A DNA stretch of 64,000 nt from Burkholderia cenocepacia (GCF_014211915.1 NZ_CP060039.1:620001-684000), one strand, 5' to 3'. Counted from the first letter of the stretch, positions 30,593-39,541 are shown. The notes: generated from the sequence alone by a model not told the origin. Translations and numbers: made by a program.

Positions 30593-32206
30593 TCAATCGG
30601 ACGAATATGATTCAGCGCTGGCAACTTCTATTACTTGTTCCGTTCTGCCTTTTGCACTGACCGCGCGTGTGCGAATGCGCCGGCTCAATCGCGGATGCTC
30701 AGCCCCCCGCACCCGCAGCAGAAACTTCTGCAACTTGCCGGTCGGCGTGCGCGGCAGCGCCTGCGCGAATGTGAACTCGCGCGGAATCTTGTACGCGGCG
30801 AGTCGCTCGCCGCAGAACGTGCGCAGCGCATCCGCATCGCGCGCCGCGTTCGCCCGCATCACGACGTGCGCGACGACCGTCTCGCCCCAGTCCGGATGCG
30901 GCACGCCGACGACGGCCGCCTCGGCGATGTCCGGGTGTGCGCCGAGCACGTCCTCCACTTCCTTCGAATAGACGTTCTCGCCGCCGGTGACGATCATGTC
31001 CTTCAGCCGGTCGACGATGAACAGGTAGCCGTCCTGATCGATCCGCGCGAGGTCGCCGGTGCGATACCAGCCGTCCGGCGCGAACGCGGCGCGCGTCGCG
31101 GCCGCGTCGTCGAGATAGCCGAGCATCATGCAATCGGTCTTCAGCCAGATCTCGCCGGTCTCGCCCGGCTGCGCCTCGACGCCGTCCATCCGCACGATCC
31201 GCAGGTCGACGCCCGGGCCGCCCTGGCGGCCGATCGAGCCGGCCTTCGCGATCTGCTCGTCCGGATACAGCGTCGTGCCGGCCGGGCCGGCTTCCGTCAT
31301 CCCGTACACCTGGAAGAACGCGTGGCTGCGATACGCTTGCGCGAGCCGTTCGGCCTGCGCGGCGCCGATTGGGCCGCCGCCGTACAACCACGCGCGCACG
31401 CTCGACAGGTCGAATGCCGCGAAGCCGTCGATCGTGTCGAGCGGCAGCGTGTACGACACCGGCGCACCGAAATACAGCGTCACGCGCTCGCGCTCGACGG
31501 TCTGCAGGAAGCGCAGCGGATGGTATTCGCGCAGCAGCACGACGGTGCCGCCCGCGACCAGCGTGCCACCGAACCAGTTGTTCAGCGGCGACGAATGCCA
31601 GATCGGCATCGCCATCAGCGTGCGCTCGTTGCGGCCGATCCCGGTCGCGAGCGCCGCCTGCATCGCGGCGAGCGTCACCGTGCGATGACTGTGCACGCAA
31701 CCCTTCGGGCGGCCGGTCGTGCCGGACGTGTAGAGGATCTGCGCGACGTCGTCGTCGGCCGGCTCGATGCCCGGGAGGCCGTCCATCGTCGCGCACATCG
31801 TGTCGAAGTTCGGCACGCCATCGAGTTCGCCCTCGGTCACGAGCCGCCGCGCCGGATGCACGATCCGCTCGACCACCGGCGCGAGCGCCACGTCGAACAG
31901 CAGCGCGGTGCTGCCGCTGTGTTCGAGCACGTAGTCGACTTCCGGCGCCTGCAGCTTGTGGTTGATGGGCACGAACGCCGCGCCGAGCCGCCATGCGCCG
32001 AACATCAGGTCGACGAAAGCCGGCGTGTTGAAGCACATCGCGGCGACACGATCGCCGGCCGCGACGCCGAGCGCGCTCAGCACGGCCGCCGCGCGGTGCG
32101 AACGCTCGCGCGCGGCCGCATACGTGATCGTCGCGGATTCATTGACGAGGAACGGCTTGTCGGGCGTCGCACGGGCGGCGCGGTCGAGGGCGGCGACGAG
32201 GTTCAT
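30593..32206 (-). CDS. AMP-forming acyl-CoA synthetase with an odd C-terminal tail
   Basis: The 537-residue protein is an acyl-CoA synthetase with LYTSGTTGRPKGCVHSH, VYGMTEAGPAGTTLYP, GYLDDAAATRAAFAPDGWYRTGDLARIDQDGY, RLKDMIVTGGENVYSKEVEDVL and the catalytic Lys in TGKLQKF. The fold normally ends soon after that lysine; here about 35 more residues follow, rich in Arg then ending AESYSSD, and their DNA lies at the border of the AT-rich type VI island. ATG 32206 gives MNLVAALDRAARATPDKPF, a normal N-terminus; the frame stays open much further upstream but overlaps the next gene. It probably works with the adjacent acyl-CoA dehydrogenase, and the substrate is unknown. Confidence 0.82.
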   Translation of the reverse strand: MNLVAALDRAARATPDKPFLVNESATITYAAARERSHRAAAVLSALGVAAGDRVAAMCFNTPAFVDLMFGAWRLGAAFVPINHKLQAPEVDYVLEHSGSTALLFDVALAPVVERIVHPARRLVTEGELDGVPNFDTMCATMDGLPGIEPADDDVAQILYTSGTTGRPKGCVHSHRTVTLAAMQAALATGIGRNERTLMAMPIWHSSPLNNWFGGTLVAGGTVVLLREYHPLRFLQTVERERVTLYFGAPVSYTLPLDTIDGFAAFDLSSVRAWLYGGGPIGAAQAERLAQAYRSHAFFQVYGMTEAGPAGTTLYPDEQIAKAGSIGRQGGPGVDLRIVRMDGVEAQPGETGEIWLKTDCMMLGYLDDAAATRAAFAPDGWYRTGDLARIDQDGYLFIVDRLKDMIVTGGENVYSKEVEDVLGAHPDIAEAAVVGVPHPDWGETVVAHVVMRANAARDADALRTFCGERLAAYKIPREFTFAQALPRTPTGKLQKFLLRVRGAEHPRLSRRIRTRAVSAKGRTEQVIEVASAESYSSD

Positions 32207-32256
32207 CGAGGCTCCGGGCGGGCGAACGAACGCGAAATCGGGTGAACGGGCCGGCG

Positions 32257-33909
32257 TCAGGCCGGGTACGCGCGCTGCAGCAGCGCGGCGACGTCGATCG
32301 CGTGCGGATCGAAGCCGCCCGCGATGCGGCCCCAGTCGGGCGCGCCGAGCCGCGTCGCGACGAACGCGTCGGCGACGGCCGCCGGCGCATCGCGGCGCAG
32401 CAGGCACGCCTGCGCGACGACCGCGAGCCGCTGCGCGAACACGCGGCCCGACGCTTCGAGCGTGTCGGCCGGGGCGGCGAGCATCGCGCGCAATCCGTCG
32501 CGCGCGGCACGAATGCGCGGTTCGCCCGCGCCGAGGTCGGCCAGTTCGTCGAACAGCGCGGCGGCCGCGTCGGGCTCGCGCGATACGGCACGCAGCACGT
32601 CGAGGCACATCACGTTGCCCGAGCCTTCCCAGATCGAGTTGACGGGCGCCTCGCGGAACAGGCGCGCGATCGGGCCGTCGTCGACGTAACCGTTGCCGCC
32701 GAACACTTCCATTACCTCGCCGGTCAGCTCGACCGCGCGCTTGCAGACCCAGAATTTCGCGGCGGGCGTGACGATCCGTTTCCACGCGCGTTCGCGCGGC
32801 GAGTCGTCGCGCTCGAACGCATCGGCGAGCCGCATCGCGAGCGAGAGCGCGGCTTCGCTCTCCAGCGCGAGATCGGCGAGCACGGTGCGCATCAGCGGCT
32901 GCTCGGCGAGCGCGCGACCGAACGCATGGCGCTGACGCGTGTACGCGATCGCCTGCACGACGCCCTGGCGCAGCATCGCCGCGCTGCCGAGCACGCAGTT
33001 CAGCCGCGTGGTGGTGGCCATCTCGATGATGGTCGGAATGCCGCGGCCTTCGTCGCCGAGCATGATGCCCCACGCGTCGTTCAGCTCGATCTCGCTGCTC
33101 GAGTTGCTGCGGTTGCCGACCTTGTTCTTCAGCCGCTGGATCTCGACCGCGTTCTTCGTGCCGTCTGGCCGCCAGCGCGGCACGTAGAAGCACGACGGGC
33201 TGCCGGCCTCGGTGCGCGCGACGACCAGGTGCGCGTCGCACATCGGCGCGGAGAAGAACCACTTGTGGCCGCGCAGCCGGTATTCGCCGCCGCGCCCGCC
33301 CGCGCCGACCGGCGTGGCGAGCGTCGTGTTCGCACGCACGTCGGAGCCGCCCTGTTTCTCGGTCATGCCCATGCCGAACCAGATCGAGCGCTTGTCGGCG
33401 ACCGGCACGTCGCGCGGATCGTAGTCGTCGCTGTAGAGCTTGTCGCGCAGCAGGTCCCACAGCGCCGGCTCCTTCTGCAGCACGGGGATCGCGGCCTGCG
33501 TCATCGTGGCCGGGCACAGCGTGCCGGCCTCGATCTGGCCATGCAGGTAGAAGCCGGCGGCCGTCGCGGCCCAGCGGCCGCGGCGCGCATCGCGGAACGC
33601 GAGCGACACGAAGCCTTCGTGACGATACTGGCCGAGCAGCGTGTGCCAGGCGGGATGGAAGTCGACGCGGTCGATGCGCCGGCCGCGCCGGTCGAACGCG
33701 TGCAGTTCCGGCGTGTGCTGGTTCGCTTCGTCGGCGAGTTGCGCGGTGTCGGCGCTGCCGAGCCGCGCGCCGTACGCGTCGAGCTGCGGCACGGCCCAGT
33801 CGGCACCCGCCCGGGCGAGCGCGTCGCGCAGCGCGAGATCCGTCGCGAAGAGGTTATAGTCGACGAGTTCGTCGAACTGGTTCGTGACGGCGTGAGTCGA
33901 GTCGGTCAT
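32257..33909 (-). CDS. Acyl-CoA dehydrogenase, AidB/isovaleryl type
   Basis: The 550-residue FAD enzyme has the acyl-CoA dehydrogenase order: MGMTEKQGGSDVRANTT (substrate/FAD loop), LRGHKWFFSAPMCDAHLVVART, GTKNAVEIQRLKNKVGNRSNSSSEIELNDAWGIMLGDEGRGI and VFGGNGYVDDGPIARLFREAPVNSIWEGSGNVM. The long form of about 550 residues and the N-terminal DEANQHTPELHAFDRRGRRIDRVDFHPAWH stretch are typical of the AidB-like subgroup. ATG 33909 with GGAGAC upstream is preferred to an in-frame ATG 21 bases earlier. It is 50 bases before the acyl-CoA synthetase, forming a two-gene catabolic unit divergent from a TetR gene. Confidence 0.87.
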   Translation of the reverse strand: MTDSTHAVTNQFDELVDYNLFATDLALRDALARAGADWAVPQLDAYGARLGSADTAQLADEANQHTPELHAFDRRGRRIDRVDFHPAWHTLLGQYRHEGFVSLAFRDARRGRWAATAAGFYLHGQIEAGTLCPATMTQAAIPVLQKEPALWDLLRDKLYSDDYDPRDVPVADKRSIWFGMGMTEKQGGSDVRANTTLATPVGAGGRGGEYRLRGHKWFFSAPMCDAHLVVARTEAGSPSCFYVPRWRPDGTKNAVEIQRLKNKVGNRSNSSSEIELNDAWGIMLGDEGRGIPTIIEMATTTRLNCVLGSAAMLRQGVVQAIAYTRQRHAFGRALAEQPLMRTVLADLALESEAALSLAMRLADAFERDDSPRERAWKRIVTPAAKFWVCKRAVELTGEVMEVFGGNGYVDDGPIARLFREAPVNSIWEGSGNVMCLDVLRAVSREPDAAAALFDELADLGAGEPRIRAARDGLRAMLAAPADTLEASGRVFAQRLAVVAQACLLRRDAPAAVADAFVATRLGAPDWGRIAGGFDPHAIDVAALLQRAYPA

Positions 33910-34009
33910 CGCGGTTGTCTCCGGTCTCATGCTGCGCGGTCAGCCGGCGTCGTGCCGCGCGCAACGCGCTTCGGCGCGGATTCCGGCTTCCGGTAAAACG
34001 TATTCCCTG

Positions 34010-34019
34010 CTGAATTCAG
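34010..34019. promoter_or_regulatory. Candidate TetR operator
   Basis: CTGAATTCAG is a perfect 10-base palindrome in the 120-base gap between the divergent acyl-CoA dehydrogenase and TetR genes, nine bases before the TetR start. Position suits autoregulation and control of the catabolic pair. Confidence 0.4.
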
Positions 34020-34029
34020 AGTAGCAAAT

Positions 34030-34698
34030 ATGCCGCCGCGACATGTTCAGGTTCCGGCGCCGCCCGGCTCGCCGGCGGCGCAACCCGCGCCCGCATTGCG
34101 CCGCCGGCCGCGCCAGTCGCGCGCGCAGGCGAGCTCCGACGCGCTGCAACAGGCGTTCGTTCAGCTTTTGCTCGAACGCGGCTACGCGAAGGCGACGATC
34201 CGCGAGATCGCGGCCGTCGCGGGCGTCAGCATCGGCACCTTCTACGAGTATTTCGGCGACAAGCAGAGCCTCGCGGCGCTCTGCATCCACCGCCGCGTGC
34301 TGGCGCTGGCCGACCGGCTGCGCGACACGGTGCAGCGGCTGCGCGGCGCGCCCCGGGCCGACCTCGCCGTCGCGCTGGTCGACCTCCAGGTCGATACGAT
34401 CGCCGCCGACGCGGCGCTGTGGGGCGCGCTGTTCGCGCTGGAGCGGCAGGTGTCGCCGCTCGCCGCCTATCGTCGGCATTACGACGCCTATGTCGCGCTG
34501 TGGCGCGACGCGCTGGGCCACGCGGCCGATCCGCCTGCGGCCGCGCGGCTCGACGGGCTCGCGCGGATGGCCCACACGATCTGCTACGGCGGCCTGTCGC
34601 AGGCGCTGCTGACGCTCGGGCCGGCGCTCGATTTTGCCGCGCAGCGCCGTGAACTGCGGGCCGTGCTGCTCGCGTACCTCGCGGCAGCGGACGCGTAG
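34030..34698 (+). CDS. TetR-family transcriptional regulator
   Basis: The 222-residue protein has a proline- and arginine-rich N-terminal tail, then the TetR helix-turn-helix (SSDALQQAFVQLLLERGYAKATIREIAAVAGVSIGTFYEYFGDKQSLAALC) at about residues 36-85. The C-terminal ligand-binding region is all helical. It is divergent from the acyl-CoA dehydrogenase/synthetase pair and probably senses a CoA-linked or fatty metabolite of that pathway. Confidence 0.9.
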   Translation: MPPRHVQVPAPPGSPAAQPAPALRRRPRQSRAQASSDALQQAFVQLLLERGYAKATIREIAAVAGVSIGTFYEYFGDKQSLAALCIHRRVLALADRLRDTVQRLRGAPRADLAVALVDLQVDTIAADAALWGALFALERQVSPLAAYRRHYDAYVALWRDALGHAADPPAAARLDGLARMAHTICYGGLSQALLTLGPALDFAAQRRELRAVLLAYLAAADA

Positions 34699-34904
34699 CC
34701 TTCGTCGGGGAAATGCCTGATTCGCATATCAGGCGCGCAGGCCGGCCTTGCCGCCAGGCCATTCTCCGGGCGAGCCATGAGAAAAATGCATGGCCGCCAT
34801 GACGAACTTTCGATTGTCCGCCGATATTGGCTCGGGCTAAATCATGCGGCAGATGCAGGCCGCGCACGGCGCGGCCCGCCCGAAGGACATCAGGAGGAGG
34901 AGTC

Positions 34905-36059
34905 ATGCGAAGCGCCACCGCGCCCCGTTCGAAACTGCCCGACGTCGGGACGACGATCTTCACGGTGATCGGCCAACTGGCTGCTCAACACGACGCGTTG
35001 AACCTGTCGCAGGGCGCGCCCAATTTCGCGCCCGATCCGGCGCTCGTCGAAGGCGTCGCGCGTGCGATGCGCGACGGTCACAACCAGTACGCGCCGATGG
35101 CCGGCGTGATCGCGCTGCGCGAGCGGCTCGCCGAGAAGACCGAGGCGCTGTACGGCGCGCGCTACGACCCGGCGACCGAAATCACGGTGATCGCGAGCGC
35201 GAGCGAAGGGCTCTATGCGGCGATCAGCGCGCTCGTGCATCCGGGCGACGAGGTGATCTATTTCGAGCCGTCGTTCGACAGCTATGCGCCGATCGTGCGG
35301 CTGCAGGGCGCGACGCCGGTCGCGATCAAGCTGTCGCCCGAGCATTTCCGCGTGAACTGGGACGAGGTGGCCGCGGCCATCACGCCGCGCACGCGGATGA
35401 TCATCGTCAACACGCCGCACAACCCGACCGCGACGGTGTTCTCCGCCGACGATCTCGAACGCCTCGCGCAGCTTACGCGCGACACGGGCATCGTGGTGCT
35501 GTCCGACGAAGTCTACGAGCACGTCGTGTTCGACGGCGCGCAGCACCAGAGCGTCGCGCGCCATCGCGAGCTGGCCGAGCGCAGCGTGATCGTGTCGTCG
35601 TTCGGCAAGTCGTTCCACGTGACCGGCTGGCGCGTCGGCCATTGCCTCGCACCGGCCGAACTGACGGACGAGATCCGCAAGGTGCACCAGTTCATGGTGT
35701 TCTCGGCCGATACGCCGATGCAGGTCGCGTTCGCGGAGATCCTCGCGCGGCCGGACAGCTATCTCGGCCTGTCGGCGTTCTACCAGGCCAAGCGCGACCT
35801 GCTCGCGCGCGAACTGGCCGATTCGCGTTTCGAGCTGCTGCCGAGCGAAGGCTCGTTCTTCATGCTCGCGCGCTTTCGCCACTTCTCGGACGAAAGCGAC
35901 AGCGATTTCGTGCTGCGCCTGATCCGCGACGCGCGTGTCGCGACGATTCCGCTGTCGGCGTTCTATACCGACGGCACCGACGCCGGCGTGATCCGGCTCA
36001 GTTTTTCGAAGGACGACGCGACGCTGGTCGAAGGCGCGCGGCGGCTGCGTTCGCTGTAG
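34905..36059 (+). CDS. PLP-dependent aminotransferase class I/II (methionine aminotransferase-like)
   Basis: The 384-residue enzyme has the fold-type I pattern: LNLSQGAPNFAPDP, NQYAPMAGVIALRERLAEK, ASEGLYAAISALVHPGDEVIYFEPSFDSY, VNTPHNPTATVF and the PLP lysine in SSFGKSFHVTGWRVGH. Its resemblance to methionine/glutamine aminotransferases (YbdL type) is inferred from the NQYAPM and SFGKSFHVTGWR stretches. AGGAGGAGG precedes ATG 34905. It opens a three-gene operon with an amino-acid-binding protein and an FAD oxidoreductase, which suggests amino-acid or keto-acid catabolism. Confidence 0.85.
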   Translation: MRSATAPRSKLPDVGTTIFTVIGQLAAQHDALNLSQGAPNFAPDPALVEGVARAMRDGHNQYAPMAGVIALRERLAEKTEALYGARYDPATEITVIASASEGLYAAISALVHPGDEVIYFEPSFDSYAPIVRLQGATPVAIKLSPEHFRVNWDEVAAAITPRTRMIIVNTPHNPTATVFSADDLERLAQLTRDTGIVVLSDEVYEHVVFDGAQHQSVARHRELAERSVIVSSFGKSFHVTGWRVGHCLAPAELTDEIRKVHQFMVFSADTPMQVAFAEILARPDSYLGLSAFYQAKRDLLARELADSRFELLPSEGSFFMLARFRHFSDESDSDFVLRLIRDARVATIPLSAFYTDGTDAGVIRLSFSKDDATLVEGARRLRSL

Positions 36060-36107
36060 GACAACCGGCGACGGAGACGTCGCATCGACCAGACCCAGGA
36101 GATCACG

Positions 36108-36896
36108 ATGAAACACACGGCTACCTTGAAACTCGCGTTCGCACTCGCGTGCGCCATCGGCTCCGGCGCGGCGCTCGCCGATGCGCCGACGCTGCGCTTC
36201 GGCCTCGAAGCGCAATACCCGCCGTTCGAATCGAAGGCGCCGAACGGCGACCTGCAGGGCTTCGACATCGACGTCGGCAATGCCGTCTGCCAGACGGCGA
36301 AGCTGTCGTGCAAATGGGTCGAGACGTCGTTCGACGGGCTGATTCCGGCGCTGAAGGGCCGCAAGTTCGACGCGATCAACTCGGCGATGAACGCGACCGA
36401 GCAACGGCGCCAGGCAATCGACTTCACGACGATCATCTATCGCGTGCCGACCCAGCTGATCGCGCGCACCGGCAGCGGGCTGCTGCCGACGCCCGAATCG
36501 CTGAAGGGCAAGCGCGTGGGCGTGCTGCAGGCGTCGATCCAGGAAACCTTCGCGAAGGCGCACTGGGAGCCGGCCGGCGTCGCGATCGTCGCGTACCAGG
36601 ACCAGAACCAGGCGTATGCGGATCTGGTCGCGGGCCGCCTCGACGCGACGCTCGTGCTCGCGCCGTCGGGCCAGCGCGGCTTCCTGTCGCGCCCGGACGG
36701 CAAGGGCTTTTCGTTCGTCGGCCAGCCGGTGCACGACGACAAGATCCTCGGCAGCGGCATCGCGTTCGGCCTGCGCAAGGGCGACGACGCGCTGAAGGCA
36801 AAGCTCGACGCGGCGATCGACAAGCTGAAGGCAGACGGCACGGTGAAGTCGCTCGGCCTGAAGTATTTCGGCGATATCGACATCTCGACGAAGTAA
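36108..36896 (+). CDS. Periplasmic amino-acid-binding protein, family 3
   Basis: The 262-residue protein has a signal peptide (MKHTATLKLAFALACAIGSGAALA) and the family-3 binding-protein pattern: LRFGLEAQYPPFESKAPNGDLQGFDIDVGNAVC, FDGLIPALKGRKFDAINSAMNATEQRRQAIDFT, and VGVLQASIQETFAKA. The LAO/histidine/arginine group is the closest in feel. No ABC permease or ATPase genes lie nearby, so it depends on a transporter elsewhere. It sits between the aminotransferase and FAD oxidoreductase genes. Confidence 0.88.
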   Translation: MKHTATLKLAFALACAIGSGAALADAPTLRFGLEAQYPPFESKAPNGDLQGFDIDVGNAVCQTAKLSCKWVETSFDGLIPALKGRKFDAINSAMNATEQRRQAIDFTTIIYRVPTQLIARTGSGLLPTPESLKGKRVGVLQASIQETFAKAHWEPAGVAIVAYQDQNQAYADLVAGRLDATLVLAPSGQRGFLSRPDGKGFSFVGQPVHDDKILGSGIAFGLRKGDDALKAKLDAAIDKLKADGTVKSLGLKYFGDIDISTK

Positions 36897-36911
36897 GCGG
36901 GGCCGCGCACG

Positions 36912-38342
36912 ATGCCGACCCCGAATCGGACCGCCGCGGGCAGCGCACCGGACGGCAGGCCGCTGCCGGACGATGCCGTCGATGCCGTGCTCGCCGCCGA
37001 ACTGGGCGACGCGCTCGTCACGCGCGCGGCCGATATCGATCCGCGTTACTTCACCGCGTACAACGAGCCGGCCGGCGTGCGGCCGTGCGCGCTGGTGCGC
37101 CCGTGCAGCGTCGACGACGTGTCGCGCACGCTCGCGCTGTGCTCGCGGCTCGGCCAGCCGGTCGTGCCGCAAGGCGGGCTGACCGGGCTCGCGCGCGGGG
37201 CGGTCGCGCTGGGCGGCGAGGTCGTGCTGTCGATGGAGCGCTTCGCGGGCATCGAAGCGCTCGACGCGGCGGCCGGCACGATCACCGTGCGCGCGGGCAC
37301 GCCGCTGCAGACGGTGCAGGAGGCCGCCGAAGCGGCGGGCTTCACGTTCGGCGTCGATCTCGGCGCGCGCGGCTCGTGCCAGATCGGCGGCATGCTCGCG
37401 ACCAATGCGGGCGGCACGCGCGCGATCCGCTACGGGATGATGCGCGAGCAGGTGCTCGGGCTCGAGGCGGTGCTCGCGGACGGCACGGTCGTGTCGTCGA
37501 TGAACCGGATGCTGAAGAACAACGCGGGCTACGACCTGAAGCAGCTGTTCATCGGCAGCGAAGGGACGCTCGGCGTCGTCACGCGCGCGGTGCTGCGGCT
37601 GCATCCGTTGCTCGCGGCGCCGGCCACGGCGCTCTGCCGCGTGCGCGACTACGACGCGGTGGTCGCGCTGTGGAACCGCGTGCGCACGCTGCCGGAAGTC
37701 GTCAGCTTCGAGGCGATGTGGCCGGCGTTCTACGACTACGTCGCGCGGCATACGCCCGGGGTATCGGCACCGTTCGTCGGCGACGGCGGTTTCGTGGTGT
37801 TGATCGAATGCGCGACGAGCGCGCCGGGCGGCGATGCGCACCAGGCGCTCGAAACGGGGCTGGCCGCGGGGTTCGATGCCGGGCTCGTCGACGATGCGGT
37901 GCTCGCGACTTCCGAGCGGCAGGCGCGCGATTTGTGGGCGTTGCGCGAAGGTCTCGCGATCGATGCGCTGCCCCAGCTCGTCAACTTCGACGTGAGTCTG
38001 CCGACGGGCGAACTCGGCACGTTCGCCGAACGCTGCGAGGCGGCGTTGCGGGCGCGCTGGCCGGCGCTCACGTGCCTGTTCTTCGGCCATGTCGGCGACG
38101 GCAACGTGCATATCGGCGTGTCGCTGGCCGCGATGACCGACGCGGATGCCGATGCGCTCGATCACTGCGTGTATGCGGTGGTGCGCGACATGGGCGGCTC
38201 GGTGTCGGCCGAGCACGGGATCGGCGTGCTCAAGCGCCCTTATCTGGCGCACACGCGCAGCGACGCGGAAATCGGGCTGATGCGGCGCCTGAAGGCCGCG
38301 CTGGACCCGCGCGGCATCCTGAATCCCGGCAAGGTACTTTGA
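36912..38342 (+). CDS. FAD-linked 2-hydroxy-acid dehydrogenase (GlcD/D-LDH/D2HGDH family)
   Basis: The 476-residue protein has the FAD-binding type 4 domain with VVPQGGLTGLARGAV, GARGSCQIGGMLATNAGGTRAIRYGMMREQVLG, and GSEGTLGVVTRAVLRL, then the C-terminal cap with LFFGHVGDGNVHIGV and AEHGIGVLKR, whose histidines bind the metal and substrate carboxylate in this family. D-2-hydroxyglutarate, D-lactate or another 2-hydroxy acid could be the substrate. It follows the binding protein after 15 bases and may process the keto/hydroxy acid made by the aminotransferase. Confidence 0.85.
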   Translation: MPTPNRTAAGSAPDGRPLPDDAVDAVLAAELGDALVTRAADIDPRYFTAYNEPAGVRPCALVRPCSVDDVSRTLALCSRLGQPVVPQGGLTGLARGAVALGGEVVLSMERFAGIEALDAAAGTITVRAGTPLQTVQEAAEAAGFTFGVDLGARGSCQIGGMLATNAGGTRAIRYGMMREQVLGLEAVLADGTVVSSMNRMLKNNAGYDLKQLFIGSEGTLGVVTRAVLRLHPLLAAPATALCRVRDYDAVVALWNRVRTLPEVVSFEAMWPAFYDYVARHTPGVSAPFVGDGGFVVLIECATSAPGGDAHQALETGLAAGFDAGLVDDAVLATSERQARDLWALREGLAIDALPQLVNFDVSLPTGELGTFAERCEAALRARWPALTCLFFGHVGDGNVHIGVSLAAMTDADADALDHCVYAVVRDMGGSVSAEHGIGVLKRPYLAHTRSDAEIGLMRRLKAALDPRGILNPGKVL

Positions 38343-38387
38343 TGCGGCCGACGGCCGCTGCCGCCGGGCATCGGCCGGCGCCGCGCG

Positions 38388-38960
38388 TCAGGCGTCCACC
38401 CAGCGCAGCGCGCCGATCTTCAGGTGTTCGACGACGCTGCGCACCCAGTTCAGCTCCGCATTGAGCAGCACGAGCGCATGCTCGTTCTGCAGCAGGAACA
38501 GGCGCGGCACCTGGTCGGCCTGCGCGGTGGCGCGCAACGCTTCCAGCCGCTCGCGCTCGGCGTCGAGCCGCGCGATGCGCAGCTCGAGCTGGTGACGCGC
38601 ATCTTCCGCATCGAGCAGCGGCAGGAACGCGAGGCCGGCGCCGAATGCCGGAAATTCACGGGCGGGCTCCGCGAGCAGCGCATGCAGCCATGCCTGCCCG
38701 GCCGTGTGCCCGGCTTCCGTCAGCGCATACACCGTGCGCTCCGGAAACGCGCCGTCGCGTTCGGTGTCGTGCACGGCGATCAGCCCGTCGCGCAGCAGCC
38801 GGTCGATCGTCTGGTACAGGCTCGTGCGCTGCCGCACGTTGACGACTTCGTCGTAGCCGCGGGCCTTCAGTTGCTGCAGCATCCCGTACGGATGCATCGG
38901 CGTTTCGGTGAGCGTCGCAAGGACGGCCAGCGCGAGCGGAGACGGGCGACTCATAGACAT
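38388..38960 (-). CDS. PadR-family transcriptional regulator
   Basis: The 190-residue protein has the PadR winged helix: LALAVLATLTETPMHPYGMLQQLKARGYDEVVNVRQRTSLYQTIDRLLRDGLI, then ERTVYALTEAG. The C-terminal half is a coiled region (LELRIARLDAERERLEALRATAQ) typical of PadR dimerisation. An in-frame ATG two codons later is an alternative start. A perfect inverted repeat just upstream is its likely operator. It has no adjacent exporter gene on its own strand. Confidence 0.9.
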   Translation of the reverse strand: MSMSRPSPLALAVLATLTETPMHPYGMLQQLKARGYDEVVNVRQRTSLYQTIDRLLRDGLIAVHDTERDGAFPERTVYALTEAGHTAGQAWLHALLAEPAREFPAFGAGLAFLPLLDAEDARHQLELRIARLDAERERLEALRATAQADQVPRLFLLQNEHALVLLNAELNWVRSVVEHLKIGALRWVDA

Positions 38961-38998
38961 GAATAGTTAAAGTATATCTAGTAAGAATATAACTATTC
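38961..38998. promoter_or_regulatory. Inverted-repeat operator upstream of the PadR gene
   Basis: GAATAGTTA (38961-38969) and TAACTATTC (38990-38998) are perfect 9-base arms 20 bases apart, starting immediately before the PadR start codon. The AT-rich middle (about 38970-38989) stands out from the GC-rich surroundings. Position suggests autorepression. Confidence 0.6.
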
Positions 38999-39028
38999 TC
39001 AATCTGATTATCTTGTTTGGCAAGGGTT

Positions 39029-39460
39029 TCAGCCGAGATGCGAGCGCTTCGCGGCCGGCGCGACGGTTTCCATCGTGGCAAGGCCATGCACGATTCCGCA
39101 ATCCTCGACCGAATGCTCGCCGACGCACTGGCGGCGCAATTCGGTGAGCTGGTCGCGCAGATGCGTGAGTTCCGCGAGGCGCGCGTCGACGTGTCCGATG
39201 TGATCGTCGAGCAGCGAATTGATCGAATCGCAGCGGTCGGCCGGCGTGTCGGTGAGCCGCAGCAGCGCGCGGATTTCGTCGTGCGCCATGTCGAGCGCGC
39301 GGCAGTTGCGGATGAAGCGCAGCCGCTCGACGTGCACGTCGGTGTAGTTGCGGTAGTTCGAATCGGTGCGCTCCGCGTCCGGCATCAGACCCTCTTTCTC
39401 GTAGAAACGGATCGTCTCGGGCGTGCAGCGGGCCGCTTTGGCCAGTTCGCCAATCTTCAT
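39029..39460 (-). CDS. cadR: MerR-family Cd(II)/Pb(II)-responsive regulator (CadR/PbrR type)
   Basis: The 143-residue protein has the MerR winged helix (MKIGELAKAARCTPETIRFYEKEGLM) and a C-terminal metal-binding loop. Cysteines at 77 (ADRCDSIN), 112 (RRQCVGEH) and 121 (EDCGIVH) match the three-cysteine pattern of CadR and PbrR rather than the ZntR or CueR patterns. It is divergent from the P-type ATPase gene and would remodel the 19-base-spaced promoter at 39481-39511. Symbol choice between cadR and pbrR is a judgement. Confidence 0.87.
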   Translation of the reverse strand: MKIGELAKAARCTPETIRFYEKEGLMPDAERTDSNYRNYTDVHVERLRFIRNCRALDMAHDEIRALLRLTDTPADRCDSINSLLDDHIGHVDARLAELTHLRDQLTELRRQCVGEHSVEDCGIVHGLATMETVAPAAKRSHLG

Positions 39461-39480
39461 GCCTTTCTCCCGTGTAAGGG

Positions 39481-39511
39481 TTGACCTTGTAGTGGCTTCA
39501 GGGTGTTAACT
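39481..39511 (+). promoter_or_regulatory. MerR-type promoter and operator of the P-type ATPase gene
   Basis: TTGACC (39481-39486) and TTAACT (39506-39511) are 19 bases apart, the lengthened spacing typical of MerR-activated promoters. The 21-base dyad at 39484-39504 (ACCTTGTAG ... CTTCAGGGT) fills the spacer and resembles the known CadR/PbrR operator. Confidence 0.82.
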
Positions 39512-39541
39512 CTACACCGTCAAGCCACAAAGGAGGTTGTC

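Noticed and set aside
27600..30600. Prophage or insertion sequence as the source of the AT-rich island
   Set aside because: No integrase, transposase, terminal inverted repeats or target duplications were visible. Horizontal gain is inferred only from composition.
30593..33517. Extending the acyl-CoA synthetase start to the far upstream open frame
   Set aside because: The upstream part overlaps the acyl-CoA dehydrogenase and has no similarity to the synthetase family; ATG 32206 gives the normal N-terminus.
34890..38252. Very long minus-strand open frame (about 1120 codons) opposite the aminotransferase, binding-protein and FAD genes
   Set aside because: Arg/Ala/His-rich low-complexity translation with no family motif. 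It is the antisense shadow of three well-supported plus-strand genes in high-GC DNA.
34844..38464. Plus-strand open frame of about 1206 codons
   Set aside because: Same region, shifted frame, Arg-rich translation. The real genes in it have RBS, motifs and normal lengths.
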